From the NCBI RefSeq assembly GCF_031458095.1, contig NZ_JAVDXU010000001.1, forward strand, positions 62,001 through 126,000: 64,000 nt of DNA, given 5' to 3'. Of the stretch, positions 17,600-27,015 are shown in pieces. This stretch comes from Pelomonas saccharophila_A. GTDB taxonomy: Bacteria > Pseudomonadota > Gammaproteobacteria > Burkholderiales > Burkholderiaceae_C. Within the stretch, counting starts at the first letter, position 1. Every line of letters begins with the position of its first letter. A model generated the notes under the pieces. The model had not been told where the DNA came from. It did not search any database and was given only the letters and a program-made list of their open reading frames with translations. The translations under genes and the position numbers were made by a program.

Positions 17600-20188
17600 A
17601 TGAAAAATCTCATAGGCCTTGCAGCAGCCCTGTGCATCAGCCTGCTCCCCAACCTCGCTCTGGCGGCCCATCGAAGCAGCGAGCCCATCAATCGCGACTG
17701 GACCTTCACGCTCGGCAACGTGGCCGATGGCCAGGCCGTCGCACGCGACACCCCGGGCTGGCAGCGCGTGGACCTGCCGCATTCGTTCTCGCAGCCCTAC
17801 TTCCTCGGCACCGGCTTCTATGTCGGCCACGGCTGGTACCGCAAGACGCTGGAACTGCCGGCGTCGACTGCAGGCAAGCGGGTGTCCCTCGAGTTCGACG
17901 GCGTCTTCCAGGACGCCGAGATCTTCGTCAACGGCCAGAAGGCCGCCCGCCATGTCGGCGGCTACACCGGCTTCAGTGTCGACATCACGCCGCATGTCAA
18001 GCCCGGCAGCAACCTGCTGGCCGTGCACGTCAACAACGAGTGGAAGGCCCGCGTGGCGCCGCGCGCCGGCGAGCATGTGTTCTCCGGCGGCATCTACCGC
18101 AACGTGCGGCTGGTCGTCACCGACCCCGTCCACGTCGCCTGGTACGGCACCTTCGTGACGACGCCCGAGGTGTCGCAGGAAAAGGCCGCGATCCGCGTGC
18201 AGACCGAGGTGCGCAACGAGCGTGCCACGGCGGCCAAGGTGGCGCTCGTCTCCGAGGTGCTCGACGCCGCAGGCAAACGCGTGACCCTGCACCGCAGCGA
18301 GCAGACCGTGCCCGCCGCCGGCAAGTTCGACTACGACCAGTCCCTGCCCGCCATCGCCTCGCCCAAGCTGTGGTCGCCCGACCAGCCGACGCTCTACAAG
18401 CTGGTCAGCCAGCTCTACGTGAACGGCAAAGCCGTCGACCGCTTTGAGACGCCCTTCGGCATCCGCAGCGTCAAGTTCACGGCCGACCAGGGCTTCTTCC
18501 TGAATGGCAAGCACCTCTACCTCATCGGCGCCAACGTCCACCAGGACCAGGCCGGCTGGGGCGACGGCGTGACCGACGGCGCCGCGCGACGCGACGTGAA
18601 GATGGTCAAGGACGCCGGCTTCAACTTCATCCGCGGCTCCCACTACCCGCACTCGCCGGCCTTCACGCAGGCGACCGACGAGCTGGGCATCCTTTTCTGG
18701 TCGGAGGCGCCCTTCTGGGGCATCGGCGGCTTCGGCGCCGACGGGAGCTGGCTGTCCAGCGCCTACCCGCCCGACCCGGCCGACCGCCCCGAGTTCGAGG
18801 CCAGCGTGCTGCAGCAGGTCGAGGAGATGGTGCGCATCCATCGCAACCGCCCGTCCATCTTCGTCTGGAGTGCCAGCAACGAGCCCTTCTTCACCGAGGG
18901 CCAGTCGATGGACGCGATGCGCGACTTCCTCAAGCGCGAGGTGGCCTTCTTCCACCGCATCGACCCGACGCGCCCCGTCGCCATCGGCGGCGCCCAGCGT
19001 GGCGAGATCGACAAGCTGGGCGATGTGGCCGGTTACAACGGCGACGGCACCACGCTGTTCATGAACCCGGGCGTGCCCTCGGTCGTGTCCGAGTACGGCT
19101 CCACCATGGTCGACCGCCCCGGCGCCTTCGAGCCCGGCTTCGGCCTGATGCCCGAGACGCCCGACCAGCAGGCCAACCCGCGGCCCTATTCCTGGCGCTA
19201 CCCCTGGCGTTCCGGTGAGGCCCTGTGGTGCGCCTTCGACCACGGCTCCATCGCCTCCATCGAGTTCGGCTCCATGGGCTTTGTCGACTACTTCCGCCTG
19301 CCCAAGCGCCAGTACCACTGGTATCGCAAGACCTATCGCGGCGTCGAGCCGCCGGCCTGGCCGGTGGAGGGCAAGCCCGCGCAGTTGCAGCTGACCGCCA
19401 GCCAGACCACCATCCGCGGCACCCAAGGCCTGGACGATGCCCAGCTCATCGTCACCGTGCAGGACGAGGCCGGCAAGGCGCTGAGCAACTCGCCCGACGT
19501 GACGCTGACCGTCGTCAGCGGCCCCGGCCAGTTCCCCACCGGCCGCAGCATCGCCTTCAGCAACAAGTCTTTGGTCGCCATCCGCGACGGCCAGGCCGCG
19601 ATCAGCTTGCGCTCCTACTTCGCCGGCCAGACCGTCATCGAGGCCAGCTCGCCGGGTCTGAAGCCGGCGCGCCTGACGATCACGACGACCGGCCCTGACC
19701 GCTTCATTGCCGGCAAGTCGCCGCTGGCCCCCGACCTGCCCGTCATCACCTACCCGCCCTTCACCCGCATCGCCTTCCCCGGCGATCCGGTCAACGTGAC
19801 CATCAACCGGCCGACGTCGACCAGCAGCGCCGCGGCCGGCCACGAAGGCCCCAAGGCCAACGACGACCAGACCCAGACCTGGTGGCAGGCCGGCCCCGGC
19901 GATGGCACGGCCTTCTGGCTGGTCCACCTGGAGAACGTCTACGCCCTGCACTGGCTGTCCATCGTCATGCCCGACGAGGGCGGCCCCGACTTCGTCGTCG
20001 AGATCAGCAAGGACTCGACCAGCTGGCAGCAGGTCGGCGAAGCCAAGGGCGGGCGCAAGAACCACGACTTCGCGCTGTTCGACAAGCCCCTCACCGCGGC
20101 CTTCCTGCGCATCCGCTTCCCGGCGGTCACGGCCGACCATCCTGCTGCCCTCAGCGAAGTGCGGGTGATTGCAAAGCCCGCTCACTGA
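17600..20188 (+). CDS. GH2 beta-galactosidase with C-terminal discoidin-like domain
   Basis: Secreted GH2 enzyme of 862 residues with a clear signal peptide (KNLIGLAAALCISLLPNLALA). The N-terminal sugar-binding and immunoglobulin-like domains (LEFDGVFQDAEIFVNG) precede the barrel, which holds the acid/base block WSASNEP (Glu 428) and the nucleophile block VVSEYGS (Glu 498). After the barrel are an Ig-like segment (about 590-700) and an F5/8-type C domain (about 735-858, ending LRIRFPAVTADHPAALSEV), which resembles galactose-binding CBM32 modules. Beta-galactosidase is the likely activity; GH2 also contains glucuronidases and mannosidases. The gene lies 50 nt after the lipoprotein gene and probably shares its transcript. 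Confidence 0.82.
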   Translation: MKNLIGLAAALCISLLPNLALAAHRSSEPINRDWTFTLGNVADGQAVARDTPGWQRVDLPHSFSQPYFLGTGFYVGHGWYRKTLELPASTAGKRVSLEFDGVFQDAEIFVNGQKAARHVGGYTGFSVDITPHVKPGSNLLAVHVNNEWKARVAPRAGEHVFSGGIYRNVRLVVTDPVHVAWYGTFVTTPEVSQEKAAIRVQTEVRNERATAAKVALVSEVLDAAGKRVTLHRSEQTVPAAGKFDYDQSLPAIASPKLWSPDQPTLYKLVSQLYVNGKAVDRFETPFGIRSVKFTADQGFFLNGKHLYLIGANVHQDQAGWGDGVTDGAARRDVKMVKDAGFNFIRGSHYPHSPAFTQATDELGILFWSEAPFWGIGGFGADGSWLSSAYPPDPADRPEFEASVLQQVEEMVRIHRNRPSIFVWSASNEPFFTEGQSMDAMRDFLKREVAFFHRIDPTRPVAIGGAQRGEIDKLGDVAGYNGDGTTLFMNPGVPSVVSEYGSTMVDRPGAFEPGFGLMPETPDQQANPRPYSWRYPWRSGEALWCAFDHGSIASIEFGSMGFVDYFRLPKRQYHWYRKTYRGVEPPAWPVEGKPAQLQLTASQTTIRGTQGLDDAQLIVTVQDEAGKALSNSPDVTLTVVSGPGQFPTGRSIAFSNKSLVAIRDGQAAISLRSYFAGQTVIEASSPGLKPARLTITTTGPDRFIAGKSPLAPDLPVITYPPFTRIAFPGDPVNVTINRPTSTSSAAAGHEGPKANDDQTQTWWQAGPGDGTAFWLVHLENVYALHWLSIVMPDEGGPDFVVEISKDSTSWQQVGEAKGGRKNHDFALFDKPLTAAFLRIRFPAVTADHPAALSEVRVIAKPAH

Positions 20189-20266
20189 AGTCCCCATCCG
20201 CCGTGGCCCAAGGGGCCCGGCGGTCCGCGCTACAGTGCCCGCGCCCTTTCGCTTCGCCTCCCTGTC

Positions 20267-21382
20267 TTGCCCGATTCCAAGCCGAAGCCTGCCGAGGCCC
20301 CCGCCAAGATCCTGCGCCGCAGCAGCCTGCCGACCCTGGCCGACGTTGCGCGCGAGGCCGGCGTGTCCAAGATGGCGGCGTCCTCCGCACTCAACGGCGG
20401 CCAGAACTCGGCCCGCGTCTCGGCCGAGACGCGGGAGCGCGTCCTGGCTGCGGCGCAACGGCTGCAATACCGGCCCAACGCCAACGCGCTGGCGCTCACG
20501 TCCAGGCGCACGAATGCGATCGGCTTCATCACCACCCTGATGGGCAAGGATCCGAACGCCTACTTCCTCGAAGTGTTCGGCGGCGTCATCCAGGGCGCCA
20601 TGGCCACCCAGCAGACGACGGCCGTCTTCACGCTTAGCAGTTGGGACGAAGCCCCGACTCGCATCCCGGCCTTGTGCGACGGCCGCGTCGACGGCCTCAT
20701 CGTGCTGGCTCCGCGGCTGGAAGACGACGGCCAGGCCTGGCTGCCGCAGCACACGCCGATGGTGTCGGTGCATGCCAGCGGCAGCTGGCGCGCGGGTGGC
20801 GTGAACTTCGAGACCGACGACGAGGCCGGCGCTTACGAGATGGTGCGGCAGATGTTCGCCCTGGGGCACCGCCGCATCCTGCATGTGGGCGGGCCGGCGG
20901 GCTACCCCAGCGCCGACAGCCGCGCCAACGGCTACCTGCGCGCGCACGCCGACGCCGGGGTGGCGCTTCCACCCGACCATGTGCTGCGCGTGCCGTTCAC
21001 GACCGAAGGGGGCCGCGAGGCGATGCAGGCCTGGCTGCAGCGCCACCGGGGGCAACCGCTGCCTGAGGCGGTGTTCGGCGGCAGCGACGCCATTGCCATC
21101 GGCTGCATGGAGGCCCTGGTGGCGCGCGGGCTGAATGTGCCGCGCGACATCTCCGTCGTGGGCTTCGACCACACCCTCCTGGCGCGCACGCTGCAGATGG
21201 CCGCCGTGCGCCAGCCGCTGCACGAGATGGGCCATCAGGCCGTCGAAGTGCTGGTGCAACTCATCGAGGCCTCCCGCCGAGATGAAGCCTACGCGGGGCC
21301 GTCCAACATCGTGCTGCTGCCCGAGACGGTCGCCGGTCGGACGCTGACCGAGGCGCGCCAGGCGCCGCTGCTGATCTCCTGA
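20267..21382 (+). CDS. LacI-family transcriptional regulator
   Basis: Regulator of 371 residues with the standard LacI helix-turn-helix near the N-terminus (LADVAREAGVSKMAASSALNG) and hinge (RPNANALALTSRRTNAIGFI), followed by the periplasmic-binding-protein-like effector domain. No ATG precedes the HTH in frame, so the start is most likely TTG at 20267, which gives a 20-residue basic/proline extension before the HTH. It sits between two glycosidase operons and 78 nt after the GH2 gene. The LacI-type dyad at 14977 and the operator-like cluster at 21455-21560 are its most obvious candidate targets; a mono- or disaccharide from the degraded glycan would be the inducer. Confidence 0.9.
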   Translation: MPDSKPKPAEAPAKILRRSSLPTLADVAREAGVSKMAASSALNGGQNSARVSAETRERVLAAAQRLQYRPNANALALTSRRTNAIGFITTLMGKDPNAYFLEVFGGVIQGAMATQQTTAVFTLSSWDEAPTRIPALCDGRVDGLIVLAPRLEDDGQAWLPQHTPMVSVHASGSWRAGGVNFETDDEAGAYEMVRQMFALGHRRILHVGGPAGYPSADSRANGYLRAHADAGVALPPDHVLRVPFTTEGGREAMQAWLQRHRGQPLPEAVFGGSDAIAIGCMEALVARGLNVPRDISVVGFDHTLLARTLQMAAVRQPLHEMGHQAVEVLVQLIEASRRDEAYAGPSNIVLLPETVAGRTLTEARQAPLLIS

Positions 21383-21454
21383 AGCTGGGGCGCCCCCGCA
21401 GGCTAGGGTGTTCCCTTAAATCCTGCGCCGCCGATCCCACTATTATTCGGCAGT

Positions 21455-21560
21455 GCGGTCTGACCGCATTTGTTTTTGCGGCTTGATGTACCAGTAAATC
21501 ACCTGTTCTTGCCGCGAATTCCAAGGGGTCAGACGGAGTCGTATCGAATGCGGACTGACC
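21455..21560. promoter_or_regulatory. Cluster of three related CTGACC operator-like sites
   Basis: The 209-bp gap before the GH35 operon holds a perfect 15-bp dyad, TGCGGTCTGACCGCA at 21454-21468. The 8-mer GTCTGACC recurs in opposite orientation at 21527-21534 (GGTCAGAC), and a close copy of the left part, TGCGGACTGACC, lies at 21549-21560, 31 bp before the ATG. Three related elements upstream of one operon suggest a regulator-binding array. It does not resemble the CG-centred palindrome at 14977, so a different factor may bind. Confidence 0.4.
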
Positions 21561-21591
21561 AAACCCTAGCCACCGCCAGCTTCCAGCCCAC

Positions 21592-23250
21592 ATGCTCTTC
21601 AACCCCTTTCGTCGCCACATCGCCCTCGGGATGGCCGGTTTGACCCTCGCCTGCGCCGCCATCCTGGACGTCCAGGCGGCCGACCTGCCGCGTGTCGCGA
21701 GCCGCGACGGCCGCCACGCGCTGATGGTCGACGGCGCGCCCTTCACCATCCTCGGCGCCCAGGTGCACAACTCCAGCAACTACCCCGAGGCCCTGCAAAA
21801 GGTGTGGCCCGCCATCAAGGACTTGCAGGCCAACACCGTGGAAGTGCCGGTGGCCTGGGAGCAGCTCGAGCCCGAGGAAGGCCGCTTCGACTTTTCCTTC
21901 GTCGACACGCTGGTGCGCGAGGCGCGCGAGAACAAGGTGCGCGTGGTGCTGCTGTGGTTCGCGACCTGGAAGAACACCCGGCCCCAGTACGCCCCGTCCT
22001 GGGTGAAGTTCAACAACGAGCGCTTCCCGCGCATGGTCGGCAAGGACGGCAAATACAACTACTGCCTGTCACCCTACGGCGAGCAGACGCTGGCCGCCGA
22101 CCGCAAGGCCTTCGTCGCGCTGATGGCGCACCTCAAGCAGATCGACGAGCGCGAGCGCACGGTCATCCTGGTGCAGGTGCAGAACGAGGTCGGCACCTTC
22201 GGCATGGCGCGCGACTACGGCGCCAAGGCGCAGGCGGCGTTCGAGCGCGACGTGCCCGCGGCCGTGCTCGCGCGCAAGAAGGCGCCCGTGCCGGGGGCCG
22301 CTTCGGGGTCCTGGCGCGCCGTCTACGGCGACTACGCCGACGAATACTTCCACGCCTGGTCCATCGCCCGCTATATCGAGGAGATCGCCAAGGCCGGCCG
22401 CGCGGTCTACGACCTGCCGATGTACGTCAACAACATGCTGCGCGACCCGGTGGCGCCGCTGGCCCCGTGGAAGAACGACTTCACCGTGGGCGGCCCGACC
22501 TACGACGTCATCGACATCTACAAGGCCGCCGCGCCGCACATCGACATCGCGGCCCCCGACCTCTACATGTCCGAGACGGCCAATGTGCGGGCGGTGCTGG
22601 ACCAGTTCCAGCGCCCCGACAACGCCCTGCTGGTGCCCGAGATCGGCAATGCGCCGACCTACCCGCGCTATCTCTATCTGATGCTGGGCCGCGGCGCCAT
22701 CGGCGTCGCGCCCTTCGGTGTCGACTACGCCAACTACACCAACTACCCGCTGGGCTCCCGGTTCACCGACCGCCGCATGGTCGAGCCCTTCGCCAAGGTC
22801 TACCGGGCCTTCGCGCCGATGCAGCGCCAGTGGGCGCGCTGGGCCTTCGAGGGGCGCACCCACGGCATCGCCGAAGGCGACGATCGCGCCGCGCAGAGCC
22901 TGGACCTGAAGGGCTGGAAGGCCCATGTCAGCTTCCGGGAATGGCAGTTCGGCGAGCAGAGCTGGATCAAGCAGCCCGCCGAAGGCACGGAGCAGCCCTC
23001 CGGCGGCATCGCCTTCGCCCAGCTCGGCGACGACGAATTCATCGTCGTCGGCCAGAGCGCCCGGCTGCGCTTCGAACGCAGCCGCGACGACGGCCGCCTC
23101 GGCACGATGTTCGAGCGCGTGGAGGAAGGCCGCTTCCTGCCCGACGGCCGCTGGGTGATGGAGCGCAACTGGAACGGCGACCAGGTCGACAGCGAGCTGA
23201 ACTTCCCTGCGGAACCCACCGTCCTGAAGGTGCGCCTCGGCCGTTATTGA
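21592..23250 (+). CDS. GH35 beta-galactosidase, xyloglucan-type (Bgl35A-like)
   Basis: Secreted GH35 enzyme of 552 residues. The signal peptide ends near DVQA. The barrel shows TVEVPVAWEQLEPEEGRFDF, the acid/base block VQVQNEVGTFG (Glu 199) and the nucleophile block LLVPEIGNAP (Glu 350), followed by a C-terminal sandwich of the DUF5597 type. Length and layout match the short GH35 branch that includes the Cellvibrio xyloglucan-specific beta-galactosidase Bgl35A, as recalled from the literature. It would remove beta-1,2-galactose from xyloglucan side chains. It opens an operon with GH29 (2-nt gap), GH42 and GH2. Confidence 0.85.
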   Translation: MLFNPFRRHIALGMAGLTLACAAILDVQAADLPRVASRDGRHALMVDGAPFTILGAQVHNSSNYPEALQKVWPAIKDLQANTVEVPVAWEQLEPEEGRFDFSFVDTLVREARENKVRVVLLWFATWKNTRPQYAPSWVKFNNERFPRMVGKDGKYNYCLSPYGEQTLAADRKAFVALMAHLKQIDERERTVILVQVQNEVGTFGMARDYGAKAQAAFERDVPAAVLARKKAPVPGAASGSWRAVYGDYADEYFHAWSIARYIEEIAKAGRAVYDLPMYVNNMLRDPVAPLAPWKNDFTVGGPTYDVIDIYKAAAPHIDIAAPDLYMSETANVRAVLDQFQRPDNALLVPEIGNAPTYPRYLYLMLGRGAIGVAPFGVDYANYTNYPLGSRFTDRRMVEPFAKVYRAFAPMQRQWARWAFEGRTHGIAEGDDRAAQSLDLKGWKAHVSFREWQFGEQSWIKQPAEGTEQPSGGIAFAQLGDDEFIVVGQSARLRFERSRDDGRLGTMFERVEEGRFLPDGRWVMERNWNGDQVDSELNFPAEPTVLKVRLGRY

Positions 23251-23251
23251 A

Positions 23252-24910
23252 ATGCGAGCAAATCAATCCTCCCCAGCCCCGGCGTGGACGCGCCGCGGCT
23301 TCCTGCAGGCCAGCGCCGCGGCGAGCGCCGTGGCCGCGCCCGACGTCCGCGCCGCCTCCCAGCGCTTCGCGCCCACTTGGGAGTCGCTGGTCAGCGGCTA
23401 TCGCGCCCCCGACTGGTTCCGCGACGCCAAGTTCGGCATCTGGGCCCACTGGACCGCCCAGTGCGTGCCCGAGGCGGGCGACTGGTACGCGCGGAACATG
23501 TACATCCAGGGCCATGCCCAGTACGAGCATCACCTGAAGACCTACGGCCACCCGACCCAGGTCGGCTTCATGGAGATGAACCACCGCTGGAAGGCCGAGC
23601 ACTGGGATCCCGACGCGCTGCTGGACCTGTACGTGAAGGCCGGCGCCAAGTACTTCGTCGCCCTGGCCAATCATCACGACAACTTCGACAACTACGACTC
23701 GAAGTACCACGGCTGGAACAGCACGCGCATCGGCCCCAGGCGCGACATCGTCGGCATCTGGGCCCAGGCGGCCCGCAAGCGCGGCCTGCGCTTCGGCGTC
23801 AGCAACCATGCAGGCAACGCCTGGCACTGGTTCCAGACGGCCTATGGCTATGACGCGCAGGGGCCGCTCGCCGGCAGGCGCTACGACGCCTTCAAGCTCA
23901 CCCAGGCCGACGGCCGCGGCAGCTGGTGGGAAGGCCTGGACCCCCAGGACCTGTACACCGGCCGCAACATGGTCATCCCCGACGGCTTCACCGACCCCAA
24001 GGCGGCCGCCGACTGGCACGCCGCCAACGACGGCCTGTGGCATGTGCCGCCGCCGGCGAACACCCCGGCCTTCACGCGCCGCTGGTTCCTGCGCTGCCGC
24101 GACTTGATCGACAGCTACCGACCCGACCTGCTGTACTTCGACAACGACGGCATCCCGCTGGGCCAGGCCGGCATGGACATCGCCGCCCACTTCTACAACG
24201 CCAGCATGGACTGGCACGGCGGCAAGCTGGAGGCGGTGCTGAACGCCAAGGGCCTGTACGGCGAGCGCCGCCTTGCGGTGGTGGAAGACGTCGAGCGCGG
24301 CTCGCGCGACGACATCCAGCCGCAGCCCTGGCAGACCGACACCTGCATCGGCGACTGGCACTACAGCCGCAGCGTCTTCGAGAACCACCAGTACAAGTCG
24401 GCCGCCACGGTCATCCACATCCTGTGCGACGTGGTCTCCAAGAACGGCAACCTGCTGCTGTCGGTGCCGCTGAAGGGCGACGGCACGATCGACTCGGACG
24501 AGCGCCGCACGCTGGAGGGCATCGCCGCCTGGATGGCGCGCAACGGCGAGGCCATCTACGGCACACGGCCCTGGCGCCGCTACGGCGAGGGGCCGACGCG
24601 GGTCGGCGGCGGCAGCATGAGCGAGAGCGCGACGCAGCCCTTCACGGCCGATGACATCCGCTACACGAGCAAGGGCGGCGCCCTCTACGCCATCGCTCTC
24701 GGCTGGCCCCAGGACGGCCGCCTGCGCCTCACCGCCCTGGCGCAGGACTCGGCGCTGGCGCCCGGTGCCATCGAGCGCGTGGAAGCACTCGGCAGCAGCG
24801 CTCCCCTGTCCTTCACCCGCAGCCGCGGGGGGCTGGAGGTGCGCTTGCCCGAAGGCCTCGCCGGCACGCCCGCAGTGGCCTTGAAGATCCGCGGCACCGG
24901 CCTCGCATGA
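23252..24910 (+). CDS. GH29 alpha-L-fucosidase
   Basis: Predicted alpha-L-fucosidase of 552 residues with a Tat signal (TRRGFLQASAAAS). Family landmarks are WFRDAKFGIWAHWT near the N-terminus, the active-site block ALANHHDNFDNYDSKYH, and LLYFDNDG, where Asp 297 is the likely nucleophile. A C-terminal beta-sandwich follows (RYTSKGGALYAIALGWP). Fucose caps the galactose of many plant xyloglucans, so this enzyme would act before the GH35 beta-galactosidase encoded just upstream. Exact linkage preference cannot be read from the sequence. Confidence 0.9.
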   Translation: MRANQSSPAPAWTRRGFLQASAAASAVAAPDVRAASQRFAPTWESLVSGYRAPDWFRDAKFGIWAHWTAQCVPEAGDWYARNMYIQGHAQYEHHLKTYGHPTQVGFMEMNHRWKAEHWDPDALLDLYVKAGAKYFVALANHHDNFDNYDSKYHGWNSTRIGPRRDIVGIWAQAARKRGLRFGVSNHAGNAWHWFQTAYGYDAQGPLAGRRYDAFKLTQADGRGSWWEGLDPQDLYTGRNMVIPDGFTDPKAAADWHAANDGLWHVPPPANTPAFTRRWFLRCRDLIDSYRPDLLYFDNDGIPLGQAGMDIAAHFYNASMDWHGGKLEAVLNAKGLYGERRLAVVEDVERGSRDDIQPQPWQTDTCIGDWHYSRSVFENHQYKSAATVIHILCDVVSKNGNLLLSVPLKGDGTIDSDERRTLEGIAAWMARNGEAIYGTRPWRRYGEGPTRVGGGSMSESATQPFTADDIRYTSKGGALYAIALGWPQDGRLRLTALAQDSALAPGAIERVEALGSSAPLSFTRSRGGLEVRLPEGLAGTPAVALKIRGTGLA

Positions 24911-24935
24911 AACGTCCCCAACGACAAGACGCACG

Positions 24936-26984
24936 ATGAGAACCATGAAGAAAACCCTGCTGGCCTGCGCCCTCGCGCTGGCCACCCTCCACCCTGCCTT
25001 CGCCCAGAGCGCCGAAGGCCACCCCGACTGGCCGGGCGCCGGCCAGCTGTTCGCCGGCGCCAACTACCAGCCTGTCGACCGCACGCTGGAGCAGGTCAGG
25101 TACGACGTCGGGCTGATGAAGCAGTCCGGCTTCAAGGTCGTCCGCATGGGCGACCTGTCGTGGGACTATTTCGAGCCCGCCGACGGCAAGTTCGATTTCA
25201 AGCACTTCGACGCCGTCATGGACATCGTGCATGCCGCCGGCATCAAGGTCATCCTCGACATCCCCGGCCTGCCGGCGCCGATGTGGCTGCATCACAAATA
25301 CCCGGGCGTGGACATCACCAACCAGGCCGGTACCCGCCTGGCCCCGGCCGAGCGCTACATGGACAACATCGGCGACCCGAACTATCGCCGCCTGGCCATG
25401 CGCATGGCTGACACGTTGACCAAGCGCTACGCCAAGCACCCCGCCCTGCTGGCGGTGGGCTATGACAACGAGATCGGCAACGGCTTCATGTCGTATTCCG
25501 AGGCCGACCGCAAGCGCTTCGTCGAATGGCTGAAGAAGCGCTATGGCAACGTCGAGGCGCTGAACAAGGCCTGGGCCACGCAGCGCTGGTCGCGCCGCAT
25601 CGGCAGCTGGGACGAGGTGCGCCTGCCCTATGCCGACGGCCCCGGCCCCGCCGAGCGCTACCTGGACCTGCGGCGCTTCTGGTCCGACGTGACGATCGCG
25701 ACCCTCGGCGATCTGGAAGCGGTGCGCAAGAAGAACGCGCCCAACAAGCCGGTGCTGTCCAACTACTGGGACTGGTCGGGCCGCCGCGGCTTCGACTTCC
25801 TGGGCAGCTACCGCCAGCACACCACCTATGGCGCGATGGGCTTCTACGCCGGCGACCCCATCAACGGCGGCTGGGAGGCGGCCCTCATCAAGGGCGGCAT
25901 GACGACGCCCACCTGGTTCAACGAGTTCGCCGCGGGCGGCGGCGGCTCCTACGGCAGCAAGGGCTGGTCGCGCATGTGGGCGCACTTCGTGCTGCTGATG
26001 GGCGGCCAGGCGGCCGTGGCCTGGACCTTCAACAGCCATCTCGGCGGCGAGGAGCAGGCGCTGATGGGGCTGATCGACCACGACGACCGGCCGTCGTGGC
26101 GCCTCACCGAGTGGGCCGACATCGCGGCGAGCTACGCCAAGCTGGAGAAGCTCGGCTTCCCGCGCAAGGTCGAACCCAAGGTGGCCATCGCCTACTCCTT
26201 CGAGAACGTGCACGCCACCAGCCCGAACGGCCCCTCCAACACGGCGCGCCAGTACATCAAGACGCCCTACCTGAAGCAGGCGCATGGCGGTTTCGAGCCG
26301 CTGCTGAAGGACAACATTGACGTCGCCGTCATCAAGCTCTCCTACGAGGACCTGAGCCGCTACCGCCTCATCATCCTGCCCGGCATGTACCTGCTGGACA
26401 AGGCCTCGACCGACGCGGTGCGCAAGTTCGTCGCCGACGGCGGCACGGTCATCATGACGGCCCAATCGGCCAAGGTGAACGACAACAACCAGTGGCACAA
26501 CACGCCGCTGCCGGGCCAGCTGACCGACGTCTTCGGCCTGCGCACCAACGAGTTCTATGACTGGACCGGCACGGTCAAGCTGGGCGACGAGGAGATCAAG
26601 ACGTCCATCGCGCACTTCGAGGTGCTGGAGCCTTCCACCGCCCAGGTGATGGCGCGCTTCACCAACTTCGACGGCAACCCGCCGGCGATCACGGTCAACA
26701 GCTTCGGCAAAGGCAAGGCCATCTACGTCGCCACGCCCGCCCAACCGGAGATCATGCGGCCGCTGCTGCGCCAGCTCTACGCCGGCCTGGGCATCGAGCC
26801 GGGGCCGAAGACGCCGGACGGCGTGTTCGCCCGCGCCGTCGACGGGCGCGTGCTCTACGTCAACACCAACAATGCGCCGGTCGACGTCGCCATCGACGGC
26901 GCGATGAACGGCGTACTGAGTGGCAAGCGCTTCAACGGCACGCTGCGGCTGGAAGCGCGCGGCGCGGATCTGATCGAGAAGTGA
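24936..26984 (+). CDS. GH42 beta-galactosidase, secreted
   Basis: GH42 enzyme of 682 residues with a signal peptide (KKTLLACALALATLHPAFA). The barrel begins GANYQPVDRTLEQVRYDVGLMKQSG and carries the acid/base block GYDNEIGNGF (Glu 179) and nucleophile block TWFNEFAAGG (Glu 330). The trimerisation domain (EPKVAIAYSFENVHATSP) and a short C-terminal sandwich complete a normal GH42 layout. Many GH42 enzymes are cytoplasmic, so the export signal is notable and implies action on galactan or galacto-oligosaccharides in the periplasm. The start could also be the ATG at 24945; neither has a strong ribosome-binding site. Confidence 0.88.
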   Translation: MRTMKKTLLACALALATLHPAFAQSAEGHPDWPGAGQLFAGANYQPVDRTLEQVRYDVGLMKQSGFKVVRMGDLSWDYFEPADGKFDFKHFDAVMDIVHAAGIKVILDIPGLPAPMWLHHKYPGVDITNQAGTRLAPAERYMDNIGDPNYRRLAMRMADTLTKRYAKHPALLAVGYDNEIGNGFMSYSEADRKRFVEWLKKRYGNVEALNKAWATQRWSRRIGSWDEVRLPYADGPGPAERYLDLRRFWSDVTIATLGDLEAVRKKNAPNKPVLSNYWDWSGRRGFDFLGSYRQHTTYGAMGFYAGDPINGGWEAALIKGGMTTPTWFNEFAAGGGGSYGSKGWSRMWAHFVLLMGGQAAVAWTFNSHLGGEEQALMGLIDHDDRPSWRLTEWADIAASYAKLEKLGFPRKVEPKVAIAYSFENVHATSPNGPSNTARQYIKTPYLKQAHGGFEPLLKDNIDVAVIKLSYEDLSRYRLIILPGMYLLDKASTDAVRKFVADGGTVIMTAQSAKVNDNNQWHNTPLPGQLTDVFGLRTNEFYDWTGTVKLGDEEIKTSIAHFEVLEPSTAQVMARFTNFDGNPPAITVNSFGKGKAIYVATPAQPEIMRPLLRQLYAGLGIEPGPKTPDGVFARAVDGRVLYVNTNNAPVDVAIDGAMNGVLSGKRFNGTLRLEARGADLIEK

Positions 26985-27015
26985 AACCGCTGCCGCCGAC
27001 GACACCCCGCAACTG

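Noticed and set aside
17501..21259. A 1252-codon open frame on the minus strand, and similar long antisense frames opposite GH31, edd, the histidine kinase and other genes
   Set aside because: High GC leaves few stop codons in the opposite frames. These frames have no recognisable motifs, biased Arg/Ala/Gly/His composition, and lie exactly opposite genes with clear catalytic motifs.
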